18,616 nt of DNA from Cyanobacteria bacterium UBA4641. Its GTDB lineage: Bacteria > Cyanobacteriota > Vampirovibrionia > Gastranaerophilales > Gastranaerophilaceae. Made by a program: the position numbers and the translations under genes. Below the pieces are notes generated by a model. The model was given only the letters and a program-made list of their open reading frames with translations. It searched no databases and had not been told where the DNA came from. Every line of letters begins with the position of its first letter. Positions within the stretch are counted from its first letter, which is position 1. The stretch covers positions 1 through 18,616 of the forward strand of contig DHMN01000016.1 in NCBI GenBank assembly GCA_002405805.1. Direction: 5' to 3'. Of this stretch, positions 12,730 through 18,616 are shown piece by piece.

Positions 12730-14229
12730 TTACGAATAAACATACGGAGGACCGTTTTTAACTTCAAACAAAACATTTTCCGCCATCGCCTTTAATTCTT
12801 CTTTACTTTTTTGACCGCTGTCAACTTGCTTGTAAAACTCTTCAACCAGAGGTTTTACCGCAGCATCTTTTTTAGATTTAAAGTTACGCAATTCTGTTGA
12901 AACAAGGCGATTTTGAAGTTCTAATTCAGTTTCCGCGTTTATTTTCTTGACTTGAACCTCTTTAATCGCATCCCCTGCAAGTTTACCTCCATAAGCGACA
13001 GCCGTAACGCCGGTTATACCAAGGAAAAGGTGCTTAAATTGCGGATTTGCCGTATCAAGTAACCAGTTGTAGAAAAATGCGAGATACTCATTTACAAACG
13101 AGTTGAATGCAGGTTTTGGAGTGCCATCCCCTGCGTAATTCGGATTGGCTTTTGTTGCTGATGTGCGCATATTTATCAAAATATCATCCAAGAACTTTTT
13201 CTTTTCATCCGCATCTTTCCAGTTCAAGGCATTAACCTGTTTTGTAATAAATTCCTCAGCGCCATCCGAACACTCAACCGAGCGGAACATGTGTTCCAAA
13301 TTGTCTTTATCAATAATTTTTGTCTCTTCTTTTGAAGTCTTGACAAGTTCTTCAATCGCAGATTTTGTACGTTTCAAACCTTCATCAAGGTTGATTTTAC
13401 TTTTAGTAAGATTTTTTAAAGACAAATAACCAAGTCCGACAATCCCTACAAATGTACCAATTCCAAGTGCGATATTTGCCCAATTTGAATTTTGCTTTTT
13501 ATTTTCTTGTTTATTTGATTGGTCTTGAGAGGTAAAACTTGTCACATATTTATTTTTGCCAAAATTTGGAAGAATTTTCTCATTATCATCTTTTAAATAT
13601 TTTTCAAAATCAATTGCGTATTTAGATAGCATACTGCGAATAATCTGCATTTTGCCTGCAAAAGATTCCGTCTCCACCGCAACAAGTTTTTCTTGAAGAT
13701 TTTTCTGAATATCCGAGTCCTTTCGTTTTACCCAAATTTCTTTATAACCTTCTAAAAATGTTTGCCCCATAAATGCCATCGCACCAAGTGTCAAAGTTCC
13801 AATCCCAGCCAAAAAGGTCTTTTTATTCGGACTTTGCACCATTTGGTACATAACTTGAGAATATTCACTATTAATATTGACATTTCGAGTAAGCGCAGGT
13901 AACCACTTTTCTTTTGCCAAATTTTTAGCAATTTTTGCACTATGGTTTACAAAACCTGTCAATATCGCGATTGATGACATCACCCCAAGTACAATTGCAC
14001 TTAACGGTAACAATTTTTTATCAACGACCTTTTTGTCAGTATACAACTGAGCTGGCATTGATATTTCATCCGATATCATATAATTACTTTTAGCTTCTGA
14101 CAAACCTTCTTTCATGTTATTATTAACAACAACCCCCTCTTTTGTCGAAAGATTGTTGCGTTTTTGAGAGTTTGTCAAATTTCGCTGTTGTCTTAAATTT
14201 TCCGCATCGTTTAACGGATTAATGTGCAT
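12730..14229 (-). CDS. uncharacterised multi-pass membrane protein (499 residues)
   Basis: Second gene of the minus-strand unit; its start overlaps the end of the 233-residue gene by 11 bases, implying coupled translation. The polar, Asn/Lys-rich N-terminal region (1-70) begins MHINPLNDAEN. About four hydrophobic segments follow: 72-92 (LLPLSAIVLGVMSSIAILTGF), 138-157 (FLAGIGTLTLGAMAFMGQTF), 248-268 (ANIALGIGTFVGIVGLGYL) and 399-417 (LFLGITGVTAVAYGGKLAG). Between them are long charged helical loops that may form coiled coils. No signal peptide, enzyme motif or known family was recognised. The hydrophobic segments are Gly/Ala-rich like those of the 232-residue protein at 7218-7916, hinting at a related membrane theme, but no direct sequence identity was seen. 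Confidence 0.75.
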   Translation of the reverse strand: MHINPLNDAENLRQQRNLTNSQKRNNLSTKEGVVVNNNMKEGLSEAKSNYMISDEISMPAQLYTDKKVVDKKLLPLSAIVLGVMSSIAILTGFVNHSAKIAKNLAKEKWLPALTRNVNINSEYSQVMYQMVQSPNKKTFLAGIGTLTLGAMAFMGQTFLEGYKEIWVKRKDSDIQKNLQEKLVAVETESFAGKMQIIRSMLSKYAIDFEKYLKDDNEKILPNFGKNKYVTSFTSQDQSNKQENKKQNSNWANIALGIGTFVGIVGLGYLSLKNLTKSKINLDEGLKRTKSAIEELVKTSKEETKIIDKDNLEHMFRSVECSDGAEEFITKQVNALNWKDADEKKKFLDDILINMRTSATKANPNYAGDGTPKPAFNSFVNEYLAFFYNWLLDTANPQFKHLFLGITGVTAVAYGGKLAGDAIKEVQVKKINAETELELQNRLVSTELRNFKSKKDAAVKPLVEEFYKQVDSGQKSKEELKAMAENVLFEVKNGPPYVYS

Positions 14230-14920
14230 CCTTATCTATTTCCTTTTCTTGTTTTGTTCTTTGAAAAAGCTTGTGTATAAATGTTTTTAATTCAAAAGTT
14301 CGTTTTGCTTCTTCGATTTTTTTATCTTCATCATCTGTTTCTGTTGTGCCAAAAATGAAAAATAACGACTTCAATTTTTTCTGGGTTTCTTTCAAAAATT
14401 TAGAAACTTTTTCACCAATCGCCGCTTTTAATTCGCCATAAATCGCTGTCAATTTATCTGAAATATCCGCGAATTTTTGAGAGATAGCTTGAGCAATATT
14501 TGTAACTACATTTGGAATATTTTGAACCAAATTCAAAACGCCACCAACAATATTGGTCAATACAAAATTTACAGGTTTTGCAATCACGGCAGGCATTGTT
14601 TCTTTTATTGCGGCAGCCAAGTCCATCAATCTTTTGTGAGTATTTGAAATATTTTTCTGAAAATCCGCCAATGCTTGCAAATGACTTTGTTGCGCAGCTT
14701 GAGCTTGCGCTCTTGCATGTTTTTGCGCCCTTATCATGGCTCCGATTGCAGCACATTGATTATATGTCATTTCTCCAACATTGCGCGGAATATCACGTTT
14801 TGTTGTAGAATTTCCGCCTGCCATTCCGCTACAAATCGGACATGCCCCTTGAGGAAGTCCATGCGGACATGAACCTGTTTTGACACTATGGGTATGTACG
14901 GCAGATGAGCCTAATGACAT
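14219..14920 (-). CDS. uncharacterised protein with N-terminal CPHG...CPIC metal-binding-like motif
   Basis: First gene of a three- or four-gene unit. This 233-residue protein opens with a short His-containing tail (HTHS) and a compact Cys/His cluster CPHGLPQGACPIC (C18, H20, C27, C30), followed by GMAGGNSTTKRD and GEMTYNQC; this looks like a small zinc knuckle. Residues about 60-100 are a basic, Ala/Gln-rich helix. Residues 115-190 are amphipathic helices (FVLTNIVGGVLNLVQNIPNVV and similar) that could lie on a membrane. The C terminus is highly charged. I recall similar CPHG/CPIC openings only loosely from uncultured Melainabacteria and assign no function. Translation may be controlled: the Shine-Dalgarno AAAGAGGA lies inside an 8-bp hairpin of the leader. 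Confidence 0.75.
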   Translation of the reverse strand: MSLGSSAVHTHSVKTGSCPHGLPQGACPICSGMAGGNSTTKRDIPRNVGEMTYNQCAAIGAMIRAQKHARAQAQAAQQSHLQALADFQKNISNTHKRLMDLAAAIKETMPAVIAKPVNFVLTNIVGGVLNLVQNIPNVVTNIAQAISQKFADISDKLTAIYGELKAAIGEKVSKFLKETQKKLKSLFFIFGTTETDDEDKKIEEAKRTFELKTFIHKLFQRTKQEKEIDKDAH

Positions 14921-14927
14921 TAAAAAA

Positions 14928-14960
14928 TCCTCTTTTTATCGCAATATCATTGAAAGAGGA
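14928..14960 (-). promoter_or_regulatory. hairpin masking the Shine-Dalgarno of the CPHG gene
   Basis: On the minus strand TCCTCTTT (14960-14953) pairs perfectly with AAAGAGGA (14935-14928), the Shine-Dalgarno of the gene starting at 14920, around a 17-base loop. The stem would block ribosome entry unless opened, for example by temperature, a ligand or translation of an upstream small ORF. Confidence 0.5.
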
Positions 14961-14974
14961 CACACAAAAACCTA

Positions 14975-15058
14975 TTACCTTACCCGTACAGCACGCAGAT
15001 AATGATATTTTTGAGCATTCCGACTTTTACGGCTGCGGCGACAGTTGAAGATATTCAC
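14975..15058 (-). CDS. possible 27-residue basic leader peptide
   Basis: Within the 152-base leader of the CPHG operon a GTG start at 15058 opens a 27-codon ORF. The peptide is Arg/Lys-rich, containing NCRRSRKSR and LRAVRVR. AGAGG lies 7 bases before the GTG. It ends 15 bases before the Shine-Dalgarno-masking hairpin, where a translating ribosome could affect folding. The region is more GC-rich than its surroundings and could equally be an untranslated structured RNA. Low confidence. Confidence 0.25.
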   Translation of the reverse strand: MNIFNCRRSRKSRNAQKYHYLRAVRVR

Positions 15059-15078
15059 TTCATTTCCTCTTTGCTTTG

Positions 15079-15107
15079 ATAGTAATTTAAGCAAGCAAAC
15101 ATGTCAA
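15079..15107 (-). promoter_or_regulatory. promoter of the CPHG operon
   Basis: On the minus strand: consensus TTGACA (15107-15102), a 17-base spacer and TACTAT (15084-15079). Predicted +1 is near 15072, so the leader before the gene at 14920 is about 152 bases, unusually long for this window. Confidence 0.6.
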
Positions 15108-15135
15108 ACCGGACGGCGCTTTTGACTAACTTTTG

Positions 15136-16437
15136 TTACAGGTTGAACTCTTTTATAAACTCATTTACCCATTTGATTAAATTCGGAATTTCGTAAGGCT
15201 TTGGCAAATACAAATCTGCACCTGTATTTAGTACCAATTCTTTATCATGAATAATTGATGTAACAATGATTTTTGAATTTTTGTAATTCTCTTCCTGTTT
15301 CAATTTGTAGCACAAATTCAATCCGTTTTTCTTTTCCAAATCCCCTGCATCAATAATTATCAAAGCAGGAATTTCATTTTTTTCAGGAATCTTGTATTCA
15401 TTTACAACAGTTGTCTTGTAGCCTTGGAGATTCAAAATCGTGTTAAGCAAAATGCTCAAAGCTTCATCCGTTTCAAAAATAAGGATTTTGTTATTGTATT
15501 CACGTTCTTGAATTGAATCTGTTCCTGATATTTGCGGACGTTCCATCAAGTAATTTGAACGGTTCGGATTGTCTGCAAGTCGATGAATTTCAAGTAATGT
15601 ATTGAGAACCTGTGCACTGTCCTTGTATTTGGTAACCTCATTTGTCACAACACTAATCGTTGAGTGGACAAAATTGGCTCTACGTCCTGCATATTCATCC
15701 CCTTGGAGAATCATATAACCTCTATCAAGGTCGTGCTCTGCATAAAACTTGCTCGCAACAGAGTCAAACGCAAAAATCAAAAATCTTGCAAGGCGTTCTG
15801 CCTTTATTGCATCTGTGATTACCAAAAAAGTATTTTCGGAAAGTTCTCCGATATAATCATTTTCATTCAATGATGCTTGGATAATTGCGCAATATGTTTG
15901 GAGCAATTTGTCAGACGCCAATTGAGTATACGCCTGTTTGTAGCTTTCAAAATTTTCAATACTTATATATAATGCTGCCCATTTTTTATCCTCCGACAAC
16001 AACCTTTTTATTGCACGCATTGAGTAATTTTTGTTTGGCAACATGTGTTTTAAATCAAGATTTGATTCAAATTCTCGTCTCAAATGTGCCAACATTCTTG
16101 CTTTAAATTCTTCAGAATTTACAGGCTCAGACAAAAAATCATCTGCACCACTTTCTATAACCTTGATACGGTCGTTAAAATCAGCAGATTTTGACATTGC
16201 AACAATAATTGGGCGCATATCATAAGTCAATGCTCGAACCTGTTTGCAAAAATCAGACAAGTCATCATCAAAACTATCCGAAATTATTATCAAATCAGGT
16301 TCTTTATCCTGAATAAGTTTAATTGAAGTAATCAAATCTTTGGAAATAATTACGTCATTTGATTCAGATTCCAAAATCTTTTTATATTTTGTGGATAATT
16401 CCAACCTTTTATCAATGATTAAAGTTACTGACTGCAT
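15136..16437 (-). CDS. response regulator: degenerate receiver, degenerate GGDEF-like domain, intact receiver
   Basis: A 433-residue three-domain protein. Residues 1-115 have the receiver fold pattern but altered chemistry: only one acid at the first strand end (IIDK, D9), an acceptor region reading IIISDSF (S53/D54), and Glu104 in LSEPVN where Lys is expected. Residues about 145-300 align with a GGDEF domain (AALYISIENFESYKQAYT), but the signature position reads ELSENTF, so cyclase activity is unlikely. Residues 316-433 are a second receiver with E322/D324, phosphoacceptor D363, T393 and K413 (LPKPY). No DNA-binding output domain exists. The start overlaps the kinase gene by 13 bases and has a GAGGA Shine-Dalgarno. 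It probably acts by protein contacts, downstream of the adjacent kinase. Confidence 0.82.
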   Translation of the reverse strand: MQSVTLIIDKRLELSTKYKKILESESNDVIISKDLITSIKLIQDKEPDLIIISDSFDDDLSDFCKQVRALTYDMRPIIVAMSKSADFNDRIKVIESGADDFLSEPVNSEEFKARMLAHLRREFESNLDLKHMLPNKNYSMRAIKRLLSEDKKWAALYISIENFESYKQAYTQLASDKLLQTYCAIIQASLNENDYIGELSENTFLVITDAIKAERLARFLIFAFDSVASKFYAEHDLDRGYMILQGDEYAGRRANFVHSTISVVTNEVTKYKDSAQVLNTLLEIHRLADNPNRSNYLMERPQISGTDSIQEREYNNKILIFETDEALSILLNTILNLQGYKTTVVNEYKIPEKNEIPALIIIDAGDLEKKNGLNLCYKLKQEENYKNSKIIVTSIIHDKELVLNTGADLYLPKPYEIPNLIKWVNEFIKEFNL

Positions 16438-17168
16438 TTTATCCTCGCTTGTTCTTCAATTGTTCTTATCGGAAAAGATACCGTAAACGTAATTGTCGCA
16501 AGATTTGACCCATCATTTTTAGGTTTTGAGTCTACAGAAATCTTGCCATCCATTTTTTCAACCAAATTTTTTGTTATATATAAACCAAGTCCGCTACCTT
16601 GAACCTTACGCGTCAACGGATTATCTATACGCGAAAATTTCGTAAAAATTTTATCATAATCTGATGGCTCAATACCAATTCCGACATTTGAAACTTTTAT
16701 TATTACAGAATTGTTAAACACGCTTGTATCAATCTTTGTGACATTGTCACCTGATGAATACTTCGCACTGTTTTCTATCAAATTAGTCATAATTTGCTGA
16801 AACTTGTCTCGGTCAACAAAAATATTCGGCAGATGATTTTCGTAGTTAAACTCAAATTTTTGGTTCGGATATTGCGATTTTACAACCGAAATTATTTGCT
16901 CAACAGGCATTTTTATATTCATTTCGTTGTAAACAATTTTATTGCCGTTTTGCAATTTTGTCACTGATAACATATTTTCAACAAGGTGAATAAGCCTGTT
17001 TGACTGCTCTTCTATTATTTTGATGAATTTCTTTTTGCTATCATCATCAAGTTTGTCCCAAGATGCCAACATAGTTTGCGAAAATCCGCGAATAGAGGTC
17101 AAAGGAGTTCGCAACTCGTGACTGACAGTTGATATAAAATCTTCGTAATTTTGTTCAATATCTTTCAT
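16425..17168 (-). CDS. soluble sensor-less histidine kinase
   Basis: A 247-residue HisKA plus HATPase_c protein with no sensor or membrane segment. The phosphoaccepting H17 is in FISTVSHELRTPL; the N box is NLIENSAKYS (N129, N133); the F box is IFTKFSRID; the G2 box is GSGLGLYI (191-198). In the G1 box the usual Asp of DxGxG is Asn (N161 in VSNVGIGI), which may weaken ATP binding. An earlier in-frame ATG at 17204 was rejected because it lies over the promoter; 17168 is six bases after an extended -10, so a leaderless message is predicted. The 3' end overlaps the response regulator start by 13 bases, making them an obvious cognate pair. It must sense a cytosolic signal or a partner protein. 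Confidence 0.88.
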   Translation of the reverse strand: MKDIEQNYEDFISTVSHELRTPLTSIRGFSQTMLASWDKLDDDSKKKFIKIIEEQSNRLIHLVENMLSVTKLQNGNKIVYNEMNIKMPVEQIISVVKSQYPNQKFEFNYENHLPNIFVDRDKFQQIMTNLIENSAKYSSGDNVTKIDTSVFNNSVIIKVSNVGIGIEPSDYDKIFTKFSRIDNPLTRKVQGSGLGLYITKNLVEKMDGKISVDSKPKNDGSNLATITFTVSFPIRTIEEQARIKCSQ

Positions 17169-17174
17169 ACCATT

Positions 17175-17204
17175 ATTATAGCAGGTGAAAATTTTATAAA
17201 TCAA
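17175..17204 (-). promoter_or_regulatory. extended -10 promoter giving a predicted leaderless kinase mRNA
   Basis: On the minus strand: TTGATT (17204-17199), an 18-base spacer and TATAAT (17180-17175) preceded by TGC. Six bases (AATGGT) separate the -10 from the ATG at 17168, so the expected +1 is the start codon itself. Confidence 0.6.
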
Positions 17205-17224
17205 AACAGGAAAAATAAGATTGT

Positions 17225-17539
17225 TTAATACAATTCTTCTGCCATTTTTACAAGAAAATTTAACTGTGTTTTATCCAGTTTTTCGCACAAATACGACAAC
17301 TTTTGCAGCAACTCTTTTTGAGACAATTCTTCTTCCGTGCTGAAAAATTCAAAAGCATTCGTATGCAAAACGGCGCATAACCGTTCCAACAACTCACAAG
17401 AAGGAAAACTTCTACCTGTTTCGATAAACGAAATATGCCTTGTGGCAACATTAACAAGTTCAGCCAACTGCTCTTGGGTCATTTTGTTACGTTTTCTAAG
17501 CTCTTTTAAATTTTTTGCAAAAACTTTTTTAAGCCCCAT
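17225..17539 (-). CDS. XRE-family helix-turn-helix transcriptional regulator
   Basis: A 104-residue regulator with a Cro/C1-type helix-turn-helix at about residues 7-62 (LKELRKRNKMTQEQLAELVNVATRHISFIETGRSFPSCELLERLCAVL). A short helical tail (EELSQKELLQKLSYLCEKLDKTQLNFL) may dimerise. The upstream ATG at 17575 was rejected in favour of 17539, which has a strong AGGAGGG Shine-Dalgarno at about 4-5 bases. It is divergent from the prepilin gene, and a perfect inverted repeat in the shared upstream region overlaps the prepilin -35, making autoregulation and prepilin control plausible. It lies 56 bases upstream of the kinase gene on the same strand, which has its own promoter. Confidence 0.9.
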   Translation of the reverse strand: MGLKKVFAKNLKELRKRNKMTQEQLAELVNVATRHISFIETGRSFPSCELLERLCAVLHTNAFEFFSTEEELSQKELLQKLSYLCEKLDKTQLNFLVKMAEELY

Positions 17540-17598
17540 AAGCCCTCCTAGTATGATAATACGTTTTATAAACATATTTTTGTACGAAATTAAAGGTA

Positions 17599-17617
17599 AT
17601 ATTAATTTGATTAATAT
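17599..17617. promoter_or_regulatory. operator-like palindrome overlapping the prepilin -35
   Basis: ATATTAAT (17599-17606), TTG, ATTAATAT (17610-17617): a perfect 8-bp inverted repeat whose centre is the start of the prepilin -35 (TTGATT). Its position suits repression by a dimeric regulator such as the divergent XRE protein. AT-rich palindromes arise by chance fairly often. Confidence 0.45.
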
Positions 17618-17635
17618 AGAAATATAAAGTATAAT
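17607..17635 (+). promoter_or_regulatory. promoter of the prepilin-like gene
   Basis: TTGATT (17607-17612), a 17-base spacer and a perfect TATAAT (17630-17635). Predicted +1 is near 17642, leaving a leader of about 28 bases that contains a GGAG Shine-Dalgarno before the ATG at 17670. Confidence 0.65.
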
Positions 17636-17669
17636 TTGTAAATAAAAGGTAAAATATGGAGAAGAAATT

Positions 17670-18431
17670 ATGAAAAATTATATAGAAATTTTGAAATTTG
17701 TGTTTTTGAGGGTTAAAGGAGCTACGCACGTAAATTTACCACCAACCAAAGTTAAATTTGGCTTTACACTTGCTGAAGTTCTTATAACCCTTGGCATTAT
17801 CGGAATCGTTGCAGCCATGACAATTCCTACCCTACTCGCCAAATTACATAACAGACACACCGAAAGCATGCTAAAAGAAGATTACTCAATTTTACAGCAA
17901 ATGATGACCTCTGCAAATGATGATGGCGCAATGAGCAGTCTTGTAAAATACAATGACATGGACGAGATGAAAACATGGTTTCAAACGTATTTCTTGCCAT
18001 ATATAAAAGTTGCCAATGTATGCTACGATGAACAAGGATGTTGGAATAATGATGCAAAATACCTGAATGGGAACAAATTAACATCAAAAACAGGCTGCGG
18101 AAGTTTAACAATTTCTTTTCAATTATTTAATGGTAGTTATGTGTGTATGGATGACTATGACAAAACTTTGCTATCAAGCTGGTACGGTGTTAATACAAAT
18201 GAATCAGGAAGTATGATATTTTTTGTTGACACAAATGGAGATAAAAATCCGAATATACTTGGCAAAGACATTTTTATCCTAGTTTTTAAACCTGAAACAG
18301 GGAAATTTGTTCCGGCAGGGAGTGACAAAACCGAAGAGGAAGTCGAACGAAATTGTTCAAAAGGCGGAGATGGCAGATGGTGTCTGGCATTAGTCAAAAA
18401 TCGAGGATGGAAAGTCCCTGATATAAAGTAA
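17670..18431 (+). CDS. type IV pilin / type II secretion pseudopilin-like prepilin
   Basis: A 253-residue prepilin. The prepilin peptidase site is KFG|FTLAEVLITLGIIGIVAAMTI: cleavage after G31 leaves F as first mature residue and Glu at position 5, followed by the hydrophobic assembly helix. The 31-residue leader is long (type IVa leaders are usually 5-10) and contains GATHVNLPPTKVK. The mature domain has eight cysteines, including CYDEQGC and a C-terminal NCSKGGDGRWC, and DTNGDKNPNILGKD, an acidic loop that could bind calcium. No pilus assembly gene is nearby, so it is an orphan minor pilin or pseudopilin. The start has a GGAG Shine-Dalgarno 8 bases upstream. It is followed 5 bases later by the GTCGGC hairpin. 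Confidence 0.88.
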   Translation: MKNYIEILKFVFLRVKGATHVNLPPTKVKFGFTLAEVLITLGIIGIVAAMTIPTLLAKLHNRHTESMLKEDYSILQQMMTSANDDGAMSSLVKYNDMDEMKTWFQTYFLPYIKVANVCYDEQGCWNNDAKYLNGNKLTSKTGCGSLTISFQLFNGSYVCMDDYDKTLLSSWYGVNTNESGSMIFFVDTNGDKNPNILGKDIFILVFKPETGKFVPAGSDKTEEEVERNCSKGGDGRWCLALVKNRGWKVPDIK

Positions 18432-18436
18432 AATTC

Positions 18437-18456
18437 GTCGGCTTGGCAAAGCCGAC
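18437..18456. repeat. GTCGGC hairpin repeat, copy 2
   Basis: GTCGGCTT (18437-18444), loop GGCA, AAGCCGAC (18449-18456), then CTAGTTTT. Relative to the copy at 2539-2558 one stem pair is swapped (T-A for A-T), keeping an 8-bp stem. Lying just after the prepilin stop, it may also act as its terminator, though the T run is short. Confidence 0.7.
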
Positions 18457-18473
18457 CTAGTTTTAGCCGGCAT

Positions 18474-18540
18474 GTCATTCTGAAAGCTTAGAAAATTTGT
18501 GTGAAGTATGAATACATAATTTTCTTGCTATTCAGAATCT
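18474..18540. repeat. TGTCATTCTGAA palindrome with extended hairpin
   Basis: TTCTGAA (18478-18484) pairs with TTCAGAA (18531-18537), AGC (18485-18487) with GCT (18527-18529) and AGAAAATT (18490-18497) with AATTTTCT (18518-18525). Outer arms are the same as at 2277-2335 and 11814-11843, but the inner stem is a different sequence. An unpaired A before the right arm (18530) matches the bulge at 2328. Confidence 0.7.
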
Positions 18541-18564
18541 ATCAATGTTGATTTTTACTTCAAT

Positions 18565-18591
18565 TGTCACCCTGAATTTATTTCAGGGTCT
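18565..18591. repeat. TGTCACCCTGAA palindrome
   Basis: ACCCTGAA (18569-18576) and TTCAGGGT (18582-18589) form an 8-bp stem around TTTAT, preceded by TGTC. It is the CC/GG variant seen at 11892-11921, here in direct orientation relative to the adjacent copy at 18474-18540 rather than inverted. Confidence 0.7.
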
Positions 18592-18616
18592 CTAATATTA
18601 CAAGTTTTACTTTTGA

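Noticed and set aside
14454..14808. Open frames of about 100 codons overlapping the CPHG gene on both strands
   Set aside because: They lack ribosome-binding sites and family-like sequence, and are shadows of the longer coupled gene at 14219-14920.
1..18616. CRISPR array, tRNA, rRNA or insertion sequence
   Set aside because: No regularly spaced direct repeats, tRNA cloverleaf, rRNA-like segment or transposase ORF was seen; the repeats are dispersed palindromes.

Overview
The window is AT-rich and gene-dense and looks like the chromosome of a fermentative, anaerobic bacterium close to the Cyanobacteria, most likely a gut-type Vampirovibrionia/Melainabacteria (Gastranaerophilales). The placement is an inference. 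It rests on an LdpA-family iron-sulfur protein (a family otherwise known from Cyanobacteria), an [FeFe]-hydrogenase maturase HydG, a prepilin with a 31-residue leader before a FTLAEVLITLG core, and several proteins without recognisable families that look lineage-specific. No phage, transposase, rRNA, tRNA or CRISPR array is visible.

Layout. 1-2196 (+): ROK sugar kinase, then class II fructose-bisphosphate aldolase with a strong terminator. 2271-2558: a composite of palindromic repeats. 2651-5462 (+): a tightly packed operon of a membrane-anchored class A beta-lactamase-like serine hydrolase, the LdpA homologue and a small Sfp-type phosphopantetheinyl transferase. 5463-5740: a non-coding-looking gap that reads as a compact type I toxin-antitoxin-like cassette, with a 21-residue hydrophobic peptide on the minus strand and a converging antisense RNA. 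5848-7916 (+): glmU and a glycine/alanine-rich membrane protein, closed by a terminator. 8057-10893 (+): hydG, a Nudix hydrolase and a HAD phosphatase. 10890-11803: a minus-strand zinc-ribbon membrane protein and ispF, fired from divergent promoters with identical extended -10 boxes. 11814-11921: a palindromic element. 11960-14920 (-): four unknown genes headed by a CPHG...CPIC protein, behind a long leader with a Shine-Dalgarno-masking hairpin. 15136-17168 (-): an orphan two-component pair with unusual domain chemistry. 17225-17539 (-) and 17670-18431 (+): a divergent XRE regulator and prepilin gene. 18437-18591: more palindromic repeats.

The metabolic genes cover glycolysis (glucokinase, aldolase), cell-wall precursors (GlmU), non-mevalonate isoprenoid synthesis (IspF) and hydrogenase maturation (HydG), which fits a sugar fermenter. 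The most unusual content is the toxin-antitoxin-like cassette, a palindromic repeat family with compensatory base changes, two predicted leaderless transcripts with the same promoter-to-start geometry, the LdpA operon, and a response regulator whose first receiver domain is degenerate. All gene calls come from reading the sequence; no database search was run.
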